From positions 1,033,001 to 1,097,000 of the forward strand of contig NZ_CP125380.1 of the NCBI RefSeq assembly GCF_034009455.1: a stretch of 64,000 nt of DNA, written 5' to 3'. The stretch's first letter is position 1, and each line of letters opens with the position of its first letter. This document shows, in pieces, positions 52,045 through 60,364 of the stretch. Source of the stretch: Pseudomonas sp. P5_109 (GTDB taxonomy: Bacteria > Pseudomonadota > Gammaproteobacteria > Pseudomonadales > Pseudomonadaceae). The position numbers were made by a program, and so were the translations under genes. Under the pieces are notes generated by a model. That model was given only the letters and a program-made list of their open reading frames with translations. It searched no databases and was not told the origin of the DNA.

Positions 52045-53472
52045 TTAGCCCTGATTCTTGAGAATGCGCCCCAAAGTCGCCAAAGCCTCATCAATCCGTG
52101 GCGAATACGGCGCGCCACAGCCAATGCGTACAAAGTGATCGAAGCGATGGGCGTTGGAAAAGATATCCCCAGGCGAAATCTGGATGCCGACCTTCAGCGC
52201 TTCCTGAAAAAGCATCATCGATGAATGCCGGCGAGGCAGTTCCACCCACAACAGCGTGCCGCCTTGCGGATGGGTCACGCTGGTGCCGATGGGGAAATAA
52301 CGGCTGATCGCTGCACTCATCTGCTCGCGTTGCACCGTCAGGGTTTTCCTCAACCGCCGCAGGTAACGTTCGTAGGACGGTGTGCGGATGAATTCGCTGA
52401 CCGCCAATTGCGATAGCACCTCACACCCCCGCGACTGCGTATGCTTGAGCATCTCCACGCGGTCGTGCCATTTGCCGCCACTGATCCAGCCCAGGCGGAT
52501 GCCCGGTGCCAGGGTTTTGTTCAGCGAGGCGCAATAGATCACGTTGTCGGTGCGGTCCCAATGTTTGAGCGTGGACAGCGGCTGCTCGCTGTCCACCAGG
52601 TCGCCGTAGGTGTCGTCCTCGATCAGCACGGTGTTGTGCTCGGCGCACAGTTTCACCAGCCGAGCCTTGTTGGCGTCGGTCATGATGCTGCCCAGCGGGT
52701 TTTGCAGGTTGGGAATGACGATCAATGCCTTGACCCGTTCGGGGCCCTGCAGCAGCAGTTGCAGGGCTGCCAGATTGAGCCCGGTGTGGGCCGAGGCCGG
52801 GACTTCCAGCGCGCGCAGGTTCAGGCTTTCGAGAATTTGCAGCAAACCGTAGAACGTCGGCGACTCCACGGCCACGGTGTCGCCAGGACGGGTGACCGCA
52901 CGCAAGGCCAGGTTGATCGCTTCGCTGGCGCCGTTGGTGATCACGATCCGCTCGGGGGCCAGGTGGGTCTTGCTGGCCAGAGCCCGCCGGGCAAGGATGT
53001 TGCGCAAGGCGCTGTTGCCGCAGGTCGAACCCGCGGCACCGAGCAGGTTGGCGTCGTAGCGCAGGGATTTGATCATGCTGTCTTGCAAGGTCTTCAGCGG
53101 GTACAGCTCTGGCGCGCAGTAGGCGCTGGCGAAATTGACCTTGATCGTCGCGCGCTGACTGGCCTTGAGCACCGCGCAGACCTGTTCATGAATACCGACA
53201 TAGATACTGGAATCCAGCGCTGGCGCGAAGGCCGGGGCGGGTTTGGGCGCGGAGTCGGGCTGGCGAATGTAGTTGCCGGAGCGCGGCCGGGCTTCCAGCA
53301 CACCGTAGTCCTCCAGTTCCCGGCACACCTGCACGGCGGTCGACAGGCTGACGGCGTGTTTTTCCATCATCAAGCGGATCGAGGGCAAGCGTTCACCGGT
53401 TTTCAGGGTGCCGCTGCGGATCGCGTCCAGATAGTGGTTGGCCAGTTGGCGATACAAGGGAGTCGTGTTCAT
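52045..53472 (-). CDS. Second MocR-type regulator flanking the cluster
   Basis: 475 residues from MNTTPLYRQLANHYLDAIRS, GAGGT upstream of ATG 53472; the frame to 53553 is probably untranslated leader. GntR winged helix (about 5-75; LYRQLANHYLDAIRSGTLKTGERLPSIRLMMEKHAVSLSTAVQV), then a PLP fold-type I domain with NPLGSIMT, EDDTYGDLV and the PLP lysine in YCASLNKTLAPGIRLGW. It is convergent with the MBL gene. It may regulate the cluster, for example through the direct repeats at 46230-46267, or something else. Confidence 0.88.
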   Translation of the reverse strand: MNTTPLYRQLANHYLDAIRSGTLKTGERLPSIRLMMEKHAVSLSTAVQVCRELEDYGVLEARPRSGNYIRQPDSAPKPAPAFAPALDSSIYVGIHEQVCAVLKASQRATIKVNFASAYCAPELYPLKTLQDSMIKSLRYDANLLGAAGSTCGNSALRNILARRALASKTHLAPERIVITNGASEAINLALRAVTRPGDTVAVESPTFYGLLQILESLNLRALEVPASAHTGLNLAALQLLLQGPERVKALIVIPNLQNPLGSIMTDANKARLVKLCAEHNTVLIEDDTYGDLVDSEQPLSTLKHWDRTDNVIYCASLNKTLAPGIRLGWISGGKWHDRVEMLKHTQSRGCEVLSQLAVSEFIRTPSYERYLRRLRKTLTVQREQMSAAISRYFPIGTSVTHPQGGTLLWVELPRRHSSMMLFQEALKVGIQISPGDIFSNAHRFDHFVRIGCGAPYSPRIDEALATLGRILKNQG

Positions 53473-53623
53473 GATGACCTCAGCAGTTGCACCACCGAGG
53501 TCTGGGCTGGAAAGTGAGTTGACGCTCCCCGCAGGCGGACCCGTGGTGCTCATGGGTTAAGGGAAGTGTTGTTCTGCGTCGATACTGGAAGAGTAATCGC
53601 GGTTTTGCCCGAATCACGGGCAA

Positions 53624-53651
53624 TAAAAAGCCCCGCACGGATGGCGGGGCT
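53624..53651 (-). terminator. Leftward terminator between the unassigned gene and the MocR gene
   Basis: Stem AGCCCCGC / GCGGGGCT with a 7-nt loop, preceded by AAAAA on the plus strand, so it terminates transcripts coming from the minus-strand gene at 53856-54560. Confidence 0.8.
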
Positions 53652-53673
53652 CTTGACTGGTCGCTGAGGACCT

Positions 53674-53845
53674 TGTGGCGAGGGGGCTTGCCTGTGGCGA
53701 GGGGGCTTGCCCCCGTTGGGTGGCGCAGCCACCCCCAATCAAACTATTTGAGTTATTGCAGGAATACCGCATTCGCCGGATTTACGACGGCTTCGCCGCC
53801 GAACGGGGGCAAGCCCCCTCGCCACAGGCAAGCCCCCTCACCACA
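53674..53845. repeat. Nested BIMEs (GTGGCGAGGGGGCTTGC type)
   Basis: A complete inverted pair (TGTGGCGAGGGGGCTTGCCC ... GGGCAAGCCCCCTCGCCACA) is bracketed by an outer inverted pair (TTGTGGCGAGGGGGCTTGCC ... GGCAAGCCCCCTCACCACA). The inner element appears to interrupt the outer one. Confidence 0.85.
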
Positions 53846-53855
53846 TCTGTGAGTA

Positions 53856-54560
53856 TTACTGCGCGGCGATGCTGTAACCATCGAACGCGGTCTGCTGCTG
53901 CAGGGCGGTGATGATGTTCTTGCGGTTGACCGCTTGCTCGGCGCCGCTGTTGTCCAGGAACGTCTCGCTTTCCAGCTCCGCCTCTTCGCCTTCGCCAACG
54001 AAAGTGAATCCAAGGAATTCCAGGGCTTCACGGTCGACGTTCAGGCGCGAACGCGGGGTGCGCAGCGGCAAGGTGACGCTGATGCCGTCCTTGCTGATGG
54101 TGAACACTTCGACTTCTTTCTTGGCCTTGGCAGCCTTGCTCTTGCCGCCGCTCGGGTTGCTGATGGCCTGGTGCGTCTGGTTCAGTACTTTCAGGGCCAG
54201 GCCGTAGACGATTTCCTGGAACGCCGGGTCGTCCTTGAAGCTGGACAGGATGCGGCTGATCGGGAATTTGCTGCTCAGGTCTTCCAGGGCGGCGATGTCT
54301 GCCGACTCGGCGTCCTTGAGCTGCTTGAGCTGACCCATCAGTTCGTAGGCCTTATCGTCGTCGAAACTGTCGTGGGCGTGGCGGATCGCGGCGCGAAGTT
54401 CGCGGATCTGGTCGCTTTCGCGGGTGGACTGGAACGCGTCCAGCACCATCTCGCTGATGGTTTTCGCCTGGGGTACGTGTTGTGAAAGATTGATGGAGTT
54501 TTCGTATTCCGCTTTGGACGACAAGGTAACTACGGATTCGGCGGTGTTGGAATCGGACAT
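53856..54560 (-). CDS. Conserved hypothetical protein, unassigned
   Basis: 234 residues from MSDSNTAESVVTLSSKAEYEN; no signal peptide or membrane helix. The first half is helical and charged (ISEMVLDAFQSTRESDQIRELRAAIRHAHDSFDDDKAYELM). A short lysine/alanine linker (SGGKSKAAKAKKEVEV) leads to a beta-rich C-terminal part with VTLPLRTPRSRLNVDREALEFLGF. I do not recognise the family. Its own terminator and lack of co-directional neighbours within 290 bp mark it as monocistronic. Start at 54560 lacks a strong ribosome-binding site; the frame continues to 54656. Confidence 0.75.
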   Translation of the reverse strand: MSDSNTAESVVTLSSKAEYENSINLSQHVPQAKTISEMVLDAFQSTRESDQIRELRAAIRHAHDSFDDDKAYELMGQLKQLKDAESADIAALEDLSSKFPISRILSSFKDDPAFQEIVYGLALKVLNQTHQAISNPSGGKSKAAKAKKEVEVFTISKDGISVTLPLRTPRSRLNVDREALEFLGFTFVGEGEEAELESETFLDNSGAEQAVNRKNIITALQQQTAFDGYSIAAQ

Positions 54561-54736
54561 TGAAATTTCACTACTTCTTTGAACTTGAATAGGGGCGAGA
54601 AAGCTTGGGGGCTTTTTCAGGCCGACTAATCTATTGGACCGGGGCGACGTTGTCACGGGCGAACAGGCGGCTGGTCAAGTTTTTGCTTTCGCGATGGGCG
54701 CTTGCGATCACGCGTTTGTTCTGGATAAACCGATAC

Positions 54737-54842
54737 CCTGTAGGAGCGAGCTTGCTCGCGATGGTCTCAAGGACACCGCGTTCATCCAGGATGAGCGCGT
54801 TATCGTTGACGTCCATCGCGAGCAGGCTCGCTCCTACAGGGA
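54737..54842. repeat. BIME (TGTAGGAGCGAGC type)
   Basis: CCCTGTAGGAGCGAGCTTGC ... GCAGGCTCGCTCCTACAGGG. The spacer (ACCGCGTTCATCCAG...GCGCGTTATCGTTGACG) is clearly homologous to the spacer of the array at 1-770. Confidence 0.9.
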
Positions 54843-54852
54843 TGTGCAGTGC

Positions 54853-55680
54853 TCAGGAATGCTGCAATTTCTGCGCACGCTTGTCCGCCAGATGCTGCAC
54901 CACCAGCCTGCCGATCAGCACCAGCAAGGTCAGGCTGATCAACAACACCGAAATCGCCGCGACACTCGGGTCGACGTTATCGCGCAAGCCGCTCCAGATG
55001 CGCTTGGGCAGGGTGTCGACGTTGACGCTGGTGATGAACAGCGTCACCGCCACCTCTTCCCAGGACAGGGCGAAACCCAGCAGGGCGGTGGAGGCCAGGC
55101 CCAGTTTCAGGTTCGGCAATATCACCATGAAGGTGGTCTGCATCAGGCTGGCGCCGAGGTTGCGCGAGGCCAGTTCGATGCGCCGGTCGATGTTGCTCAA
55201 CGCCACCAGCATGGTCACCACGCCATACGGCACCACCATGATCACGTGGGCAATCACCACGCCGGTCAGGGTGTCGTAGCCCATGCCCGGCGCGAAGCGG
55301 CCGAGCTTGGTTTCCATGAAGTACAGCACCAGCGCGGAAATCACCGGCGGAATCGCCATCGGCAACAGCACCAGGCCGATCAGCGCGGTGGCCCATTTGG
55401 AGCGCATGTACCAGATGCCGAGGCTGAAACTCGCCGCGAGCAAAGTGGCGATGATGCTGGTGGCGAAGGCGATGGTCAGGCTCTGGCTGATCGCATGGAA
55501 CCAGTCCGGGTTGCTGACCAGCGCCTCGTAGTGACGCAGCGACCAGTTGCCTTCGGGCATCGACAGGAAGCGTTTGCTGGTGAACGACACCGGAATGACT
55601 GTCAGCAGCGGGAACAGCATGAAGGCCATGGCGATCACGGCCAGCAGCCGGGTACTCAGGCTTGTGCGATGGGTATTCAT
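54853..55680 (-). CDS. ABC transporter permease (PotC-like)
   Basis: 275 residues, six membrane helices, with the binding-protein-dependent permease EAA loop (ELASRNLGASLMQTTFMVILPNLKLGL). The second permease of a polyamine/Fe/thiamine-type (PotABCD-like) importer, 7 bp after the PotB-like gene. It is the last gene of the minus-strand run ATPase, binding protein, permease, permease. Confidence 0.9.
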   Translation of the reverse strand: MNTHRTSLSTRLLAVIAMAFMLFPLLTVIPVSFTSKRFLSMPEGNWSLRHYEALVSNPDWFHAISQSLTIAFATSIIATLLAASFSLGIWYMRSKWATALIGLVLLPMAIPPVISALVLYFMETKLGRFAPGMGYDTLTGVVIAHVIMVVPYGVVTMLVALSNIDRRIELASRNLGASLMQTTFMVILPNLKLGLASTALLGFALSWEEVAVTLFITSVNVDTLPKRIWSGLRDNVDPSVAAISVLLISLTLLVLIGRLVVQHLADKRAQKLQHS

Positions 55681-55687
55681 GGTTATC

Positions 55688-56560
55688 TCAGCCTACCAGT
55701 CGGTTCACGCGGGTCATTTTCAACAACACCCAGATCAGCGCGCTGACCAAGGCCAGCAACACCACGCTCAGTGCCGCCCCCAGGCCCCAGTTGCTGGTCT
55801 GGAACATTTGCAGGAACACGTATTCGGCGATCATCACCGTTTGCCCGCCACCCAACAGTACCGGGGTGATGAAGAAGCCCAGGCAGAACACGAAGACCAT
55901 GATGAACGCGCCGAGAATCCCCGGCAGGGTCTGCGGCAACAGCACTTGCCAGAAGGTGCGCAAGGCGCCGGCACCCAAACCGCGAGACGCCATGAGCACA
56001 CGCTGATCGAGTTGACGCATGGTCGACAGCAGCGGGAACACCGCGTACGGGATCATGACGTGGAGCATGCCGATGACCACGCCAATCTCGTTGCGGCTCA
56101 GTTGCAGCGGCTGATCGATCAGGCCCATGCCCATCAGCCCGTTGTTGAGCACACCGTTGCTGCGCAGGGCGATCAGCCAGCCGAAGGCGCGCACCAACAC
56201 GGAAATCCAGAACGGGATGAAGATGCAGATCTCCACCACCCGCTGCCAGAACGGCGGGCTGAACACCCAGCAGTAGGCCAGCAGATAACCGATCACCAAG
56301 GCCAGGCCACTGACGGTCAGGCACAGGCGCAAGGTGCGCCAGAGCATCTCGTGGATGGCCGGGTCCGTGGCGATGCGCTGGTACTGCTCGATGCCCGGCG
56401 TCGGCAGCGAGAAGCTCCAGCCGACCACGCCGAGAAATGGCAACACGTAGAACACCAGCAGCAACACCGGCAGCGGGAACAACAGCAAGCCGCGCTCCAG
56501 GCCCGGCGAACTGAAGCGGGGCTTGGGGGCGGTCAGGGTTGAGGTCAGGGTGGTAGTCAT
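55688..56560 (-). CDS. ABC transporter permease (PotB-like)
   Basis: 290 residues from ATG 56560 (a GTG at 56566 is also possible). Six helices; EAA loop LMASRGLGAGALRTFWQVLLPQTLPGILG. Forms the membrane channel with the PotC-like subunit. The start lies 10 bp after the binding-protein stop. Cationic nitrogen compounds are the usual substrates of such systems in Pseudomonas; here the substrate is inferred only from the neighbouring enzymes. Confidence 0.9.
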   Translation of the reverse strand: MTTTLTSTLTAPKPRFSSPGLERGLLLFPLPVLLLVFYVLPFLGVVGWSFSLPTPGIEQYQRIATDPAIHEMLWRTLRLCLTVSGLALVIGYLLAYCWVFSPPFWQRVVEICIFIPFWISVLVRAFGWLIALRSNGVLNNGLMGMGLIDQPLQLSRNEIGVVIGMLHVMIPYAVFPLLSTMRQLDQRVLMASRGLGAGALRTFWQVLLPQTLPGILGAFIMVFVFCLGFFITPVLLGGGQTVMIAEYVFLQMFQTSNWGLGAALSVVLLALVSALIWVLLKMTRVNRLVG

Positions 56561-56570
56561 GGTCACAGGC

Positions 56571-57683
56571 TCACTTGGACAACCGCGTCAGGTACTCTTC
56601 GAGGGCCTTGGAGTAGTTATCGGCGTACCACTGGGCGTTGAGGGCGATCTGCTTTTTCAGGTTTTCTTCCGAGGCGCAGTTCGCTTCCAGTTGCTTGGCC
56701 GACATGAGCTTTTCCGTGGCGCTGTTGGACGGTCCGTTGCCCAGCAGTTCAAACAGCTTGAGCTGGCCATCAGGCTGCAACGCTTGCTGGATGAACTGCA
56801 TGGTTGGCTGGGTGCCGCCCGGGTTGCCGTTGAGCACCGCCCAGCTGCTTGAGTTGATGAAGCCGTTGTCGAAGCTCCAGCGCACGCGGTTGTCGGTGTC
56901 TTCGCTGAGCAGCTTGGCGCGGGTGTGCCAGATCGCGCCGACCGACACTTCGCCGTCGACCATCAGTTGCTGGCTCTCGGCGCCCGAGCTCCAGAACGAC
57001 AGCACGTGGGGCTTGATCTCGTCGATTTTTTTCATCGCCCGTGGCACGTCCAGCGGGTACAACTGATCAGCCGGAACGCCGTCGGCCAGCAACGCCGCTT
57101 CGAGCATGCCGTTCATCCACTTGTACAGCGTGCGTTTGCCGGGGAATTTCTTCACGTCCCAGAAATCGGCCCAGGTCTTCGGCCCGTTTTCACCGAATTT
57201 TTCGCTGTCCCAGGCCATCACGTAGCTGAACTGGTAGCTGGCGATGCCGAAATCGGAGGAGAGCGCCGGGGCTACTTGATCACGCTTGATGGTGTTGTAG
57301 TCCAGCGGTTGCAGGATCTTTTCCCGGCCCAGCACGATGGCGCTGTAGCTCTCGACGTCGACGACGTCCCAGCTCGGTTGACCGCTGGCCAGTTGCGAGC
57401 GGATCGCGCCCTCGGTCGGGCCGGCGCCATCGATGCGCACCTGGATGCCGGTGTTCTTGGTAAAGGTGTCGGTCCATGCCGAGCGGAACGCATTCAGGGC
57501 ATCGCCACCCCAGTTGACCACTACCAGCGGCTTGTCCGCCGACCAACTGATGCCGCTGCGTAGCGCCAGTGGTACCGCGGCCAGCAGGCCCATGGCCTGG
57601 ATGAAGGTGCGACGGTTGATCTGACCGTCACGGGCCTTTTCGATAAGCACTTCGATGCAGTCTTGTTGGTGATCCTGGCGCAT
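56571..57683 (-). CDS. ABC transporter periplasmic substrate-binding protein (PotD-like)
   Basis: 370 residues from ATG 57683 with GAGGAC 8 bp upstream. The N-terminal signal has a twin-Arg-like NRRTFIQAMGLLAAVPLAL (about residues 23-42), so Tat export is possible. The extracellular solute-binding fold (family 1) has PLVVVNWGGDALNAFRSAW and the spermidine/putrescine-binding-like SWDVVDVESYSAIVLG. The unusually long charged N-region before the twin arginine is typical of this subgroup in Pseudomonas. Confidence 0.9.
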   Translation of the reverse strand: MRQDHQQDCIEVLIEKARDGQINRRTFIQAMGLLAAVPLALRSGISWSADKPLVVVNWGGDALNAFRSAWTDTFTKNTGIQVRIDGAGPTEGAIRSQLASGQPSWDVVDVESYSAIVLGREKILQPLDYNTIKRDQVAPALSSDFGIASYQFSYVMAWDSEKFGENGPKTWADFWDVKKFPGKRTLYKWMNGMLEAALLADGVPADQLYPLDVPRAMKKIDEIKPHVLSFWSSGAESQQLMVDGEVSVGAIWHTRAKLLSEDTDNRVRWSFDNGFINSSSWAVLNGNPGGTQPTMQFIQQALQPDGQLKLFELLGNGPSNSATEKLMSAKQLEANCASEENLKKQIALNAQWYADNYSKALEEYLTRLSK

Positions 57684-57772
57684 GGGCAAGTCCTCAGGCG
57701 GCGGGTGCCTGCGTGGGCACCGGCCTTTTTGTTGTCATTGGAAGAGAGCTTTGTGACGCAATTTCTTGGGGG

Positions 57773-58864
57773 TCAGGCCTGTAGCAGGAAGCTTTGTTGC
57801 ACCGGCCAGCTCAGCCACACCGGGGCACCGCTTTGCATCAACGCGCCCGGGTGATTGCCGGGCACGGACAGGTTGATCGGTAGCGTATCGCCGCCGACCT
57901 TGAGTGCCAGGTGGGTACTGGAACCCTGGTAGACCTTGTCGGTGAGTTGCGCCGGCATCACGTTGTAGCCGTCGCGAGTCGGGCAGTCGCTGTGCAGTTC
58001 CATGTGCTCGGGGCGCACGGCCAACACGATCGGTGCCGCGCTCAGTGCGTTCGGGGCCTGGGCGTGCAATACGCTGGTGCCGCAACGGCCGCTGGCGGTC
58101 TGGCCGTTGCGGGTCAGGTTATCCAGCGGGAACAGGTTCATTTTGCCGAGGAACTCGGCGACGAAGCGGCTCTCGGGGCGGTTGTAGATGTTTTCCGGGG
58201 TGTCGACCTGGGTCAGCTTGCCGTGGTTGAAAATCGCGATGCGCGAGGACAGTGCCAGGGCTTCGTTCTGGTCGTGGGTGACGAAGACGAAACTGGTGCC
58301 GACCTGACGGTGGATGCGTTGCAGCTCGGTCTGCAGTTGTTCGCGCAGGTTCTTGTCCAGCGCCGACAGCGGCTCGTCGAGCAGCAGCATTTCCGGCTCG
58401 AACACCAGCGCCCGGGCAATCGCCACGCGCTGTTGCTGGCCGCCGGACATTTCGGATGGCTTCTTGTGCATGTGCGCGCCGAGGCCGACCACTTCAAGGA
58501 TGTGCTTGACCCGACGATTGCGTTCTTCGGTCGCGACTTTGCGGATGCGCAGCGGATAGGCGACGTTGTCGGCCACGGTCATGTGCGGGAACAGTGCATA
58601 ACCCTGGAACACCATGCCGTAGTTCCGCTTCTCGGCGGAGCGCTTGATGATGTCGACGCCTTGCTCCATCAGCTTGCCCGACGTCGGGCTGAGGAAGCCG
58701 GCCAGGATCATCAGCAAGGTGGTCTTGCCCGAGCCGGACGGACCCAGCAGGGTAAGAAATTCGCCTTTGCGAACGTCGAGATCGACGTTATCCAGCGCCG
58801 CGAAACGGCCGTAATACTGGCTGATACCTTGAGCGCTGAGCTGAATCGCTGAACGGCTGGACAC
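57773..58864 (-). CDS. ABC transporter ATP-binding protein (PotA-like)
   Basis: 363 residues from a GTG at 58864 (MSSRSAIQLSAQG...), preceded by GAGGAA; an ATG at 58891 without ribosome-binding site is the alternative. Walker A GPSGSGKTT, Q-loop VFQGYALFPHM, signature MSGGQQQRVAIARAL, Walker B LLLDEPLSALD, switch His FVTHDQNEALAL, and a C-terminal TOBE domain (LAVRPEHMEL). First gene of the importer operon; an 89-bp gap separates it from the binding protein. Confidence 0.93.
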   Translation of the reverse strand: MSSRSAIQLSAQGISQYYGRFAALDNVDLDVRKGEFLTLLGPSGSGKTTLLMILAGFLSPTSGKLMEQGVDIIKRSAEKRNYGMVFQGYALFPHMTVADNVAYPLRIRKVATEERNRRVKHILEVVGLGAHMHKKPSEMSGGQQQRVAIARALVFEPEMLLLDEPLSALDKNLREQLQTELQRIHRQVGTSFVFVTHDQNEALALSSRIAIFNHGKLTQVDTPENIYNRPESRFVAEFLGKMNLFPLDNLTRNGQTASGRCGTSVLHAQAPNALSAAPIVLAVRPEHMELHSDCPTRDGYNVMPAQLTDKVYQGSSTHLALKVGGDTLPINLSVPGNHPGALMQSGAPVWLSWPVQQSFLLQA

Positions 58865-59052
58865 AATGAGGTTCCTCTTTTTATTGCCCATAAGACGTAC
58901 GAGGACGGATGTGAATCCGAAATGGGCTTTGAGGCTTATTATTGTTAAAAATATCGCTACATCAATGGAATTATTTTGCTCGTATTGGTTAATTTTATTG
59001 AACAAATAAGCGTTGTTTCCATCTCCGCCAGATGCACCGAAACAGAGCCCTT

Positions 59053-59142
59053 TGTGGGAGCGGGCTTGCTCGCGAAGGCGGTGTCATATTCAACATGTTT
59101 GCTGACTGACCCACCGCTTTCGCGAGCAAGCCCGCTCCCACA
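59053..59142. repeat. BIME (inverted REP pair)
   Basis: TGTGGGAGCGGGCTTGCTCG ... CGAGCAAGCCCGCTCCCACA, between the LysR gene and the ABC operon. Confidence 0.9.
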
Positions 59143-59160
59143 TTGGGTATGCGGTGAGTA

Positions 59161-60066
59161 TTAGAGGGTGTCCTGCCAGGTTTGATGAGATGACTGCAGC
59201 TGGGTCTTGACCCAATTGCTGAAGGCCTGGACCACCGCACGCTCGGCCTTCTGCGGGTCGGAAGCCAGGTAGTAGCCACGGTGCAGATCGATGGTGATCT
59301 CGAACGGCCGCACCAGCAAACCCTTGGATAACGCATCGCCGCTGATCAGGTTGTCGCCGATGGCGATGCCCTGGCCGGCGATGCACGCCGACTGCGCGCA
59401 GTGCGCGTCTGAGAACAGGATTCCGCTGGTCGCGTTGACCCCGGAAGCACCGGCGGCGGTCAGCCACACGCGCCAGTCCGAATAGTCGGTCATGTGCAGC
59501 AACGGGTAGTTGCTCAGTTCCTGCGGGCTTTTCAGGCCGCTCAAGGCGTTGATCAAGCGCGGGCTGCACACCGGGAAAAAGCGCAGCGCGACGATTTCTT
59601 CAACATTCATTTCCGGCCAGTCGCCAATCCCGTAGGCGATGAACAGGTCGACGGCGGGGTTGTTGACGTCGTCCGGTGTGCGCGGGGAGATCAGCTGCAA
59701 TTGCACTTGCGGGTACTGCCGCAAGAAGGCGCCGATGTGGTGGCACAGCCAATAGGTGGCGAACCCCGGCGCGCAGCTGACGCACAGCCGTCCGGAAATC
59801 TCCTGGTCGTCGATCAACTGCCCGGCATCGAGCAGGTTCAACAGAATCCCGTGGACTTCCCGCGCATAACGCTCGCCCTGATACGTCAGGCCGATGCCCC
59901 GGCCAATGCGCTCGGTCAGGGCAAAACCGACGCACTCCTCAAGCTTGCTGATCTGGTGGCTGATCGCGCTGCGGGTCAGGTTCAGTTCACGGGCGGCGAT
60001 CGACACGCTGCCTGTGCGGGCAACCGCATCCAGCGCGCGAAGGGCTGTCATCGAAGGAAAGCGCAT
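59161..60066 (-). CDS. LysR family transcriptional regulator
   Basis: 301 residues. HTH MTALRALDAVARTGSVSIAARELNLTRSAISHQISKLEE (about 6-44), then the effector domain (GRLCVSCAPGFATYWLCHHIGAF; VDLFIAYGIGDWPEMNVEEIVALRFFPV). GcvA-like subgroup. It lies between the importer operon (same strand) and the divergent decarboxylase gene, so it is the probable regulator of both. Confidence 0.88.
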   Translation of the reverse strand: MRFPSMTALRALDAVARTGSVSIAARELNLTRSAISHQISKLEECVGFALTERIGRGIGLTYQGERYAREVHGILLNLLDAGQLIDDQEISGRLCVSCAPGFATYWLCHHIGAFLRQYPQVQLQLISPRTPDDVNNPAVDLFIAYGIGDWPEMNVEEIVALRFFPVCSPRLINALSGLKSPQELSNYPLLHMTDYSDWRVWLTAAGASGVNATSGILFSDAHCAQSACIAGQGIAIGDNLISGDALSKGLLVRPFEITIDLHRGYYLASDPQKAERAVVQAFSNWVKTQLQSSHQTWQDTL

Positions 60067-60116
60067 AATTCATCCCGTTCAAAGATGGAAGAAAAGGCCA
60101 GCGAACACCGGTTCCT

Positions 60117-60225
60117 TGTGGCGAGGGAGCTTGCTCCCGCTCGACTGCGCAGCAGGCGCAAAGCTCGTCGTGTCATGCAATTGGGGCTTCTACGCAGCCC
60201 AACGGGAGCAAGCTCCCTCACCACA
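60117..60225. repeat. BIME of the GTGGCGAGGGAGCTTGC type
   Basis: TTGTGGCGAGGGAGCTTGCT ... AGCAAGCTCCCTCACCACA, in the LysR-decarboxylase divergent gap, an unusual place because REPs normally avoid promoters. Confidence 0.88.
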
Positions 60226-60364
60226 GGTTCACCTTTGGCCTTCCGTATGGTGACGTAAATCGAACAGTCAGGCCAAAAAAAATCGATTGTTGTATCGGTT
60301 GATTCAACAATACTAGCCCCATTCGTCGTTGGGCCGATGCGGCCCCTTATCCAAGAGGTGCTGC

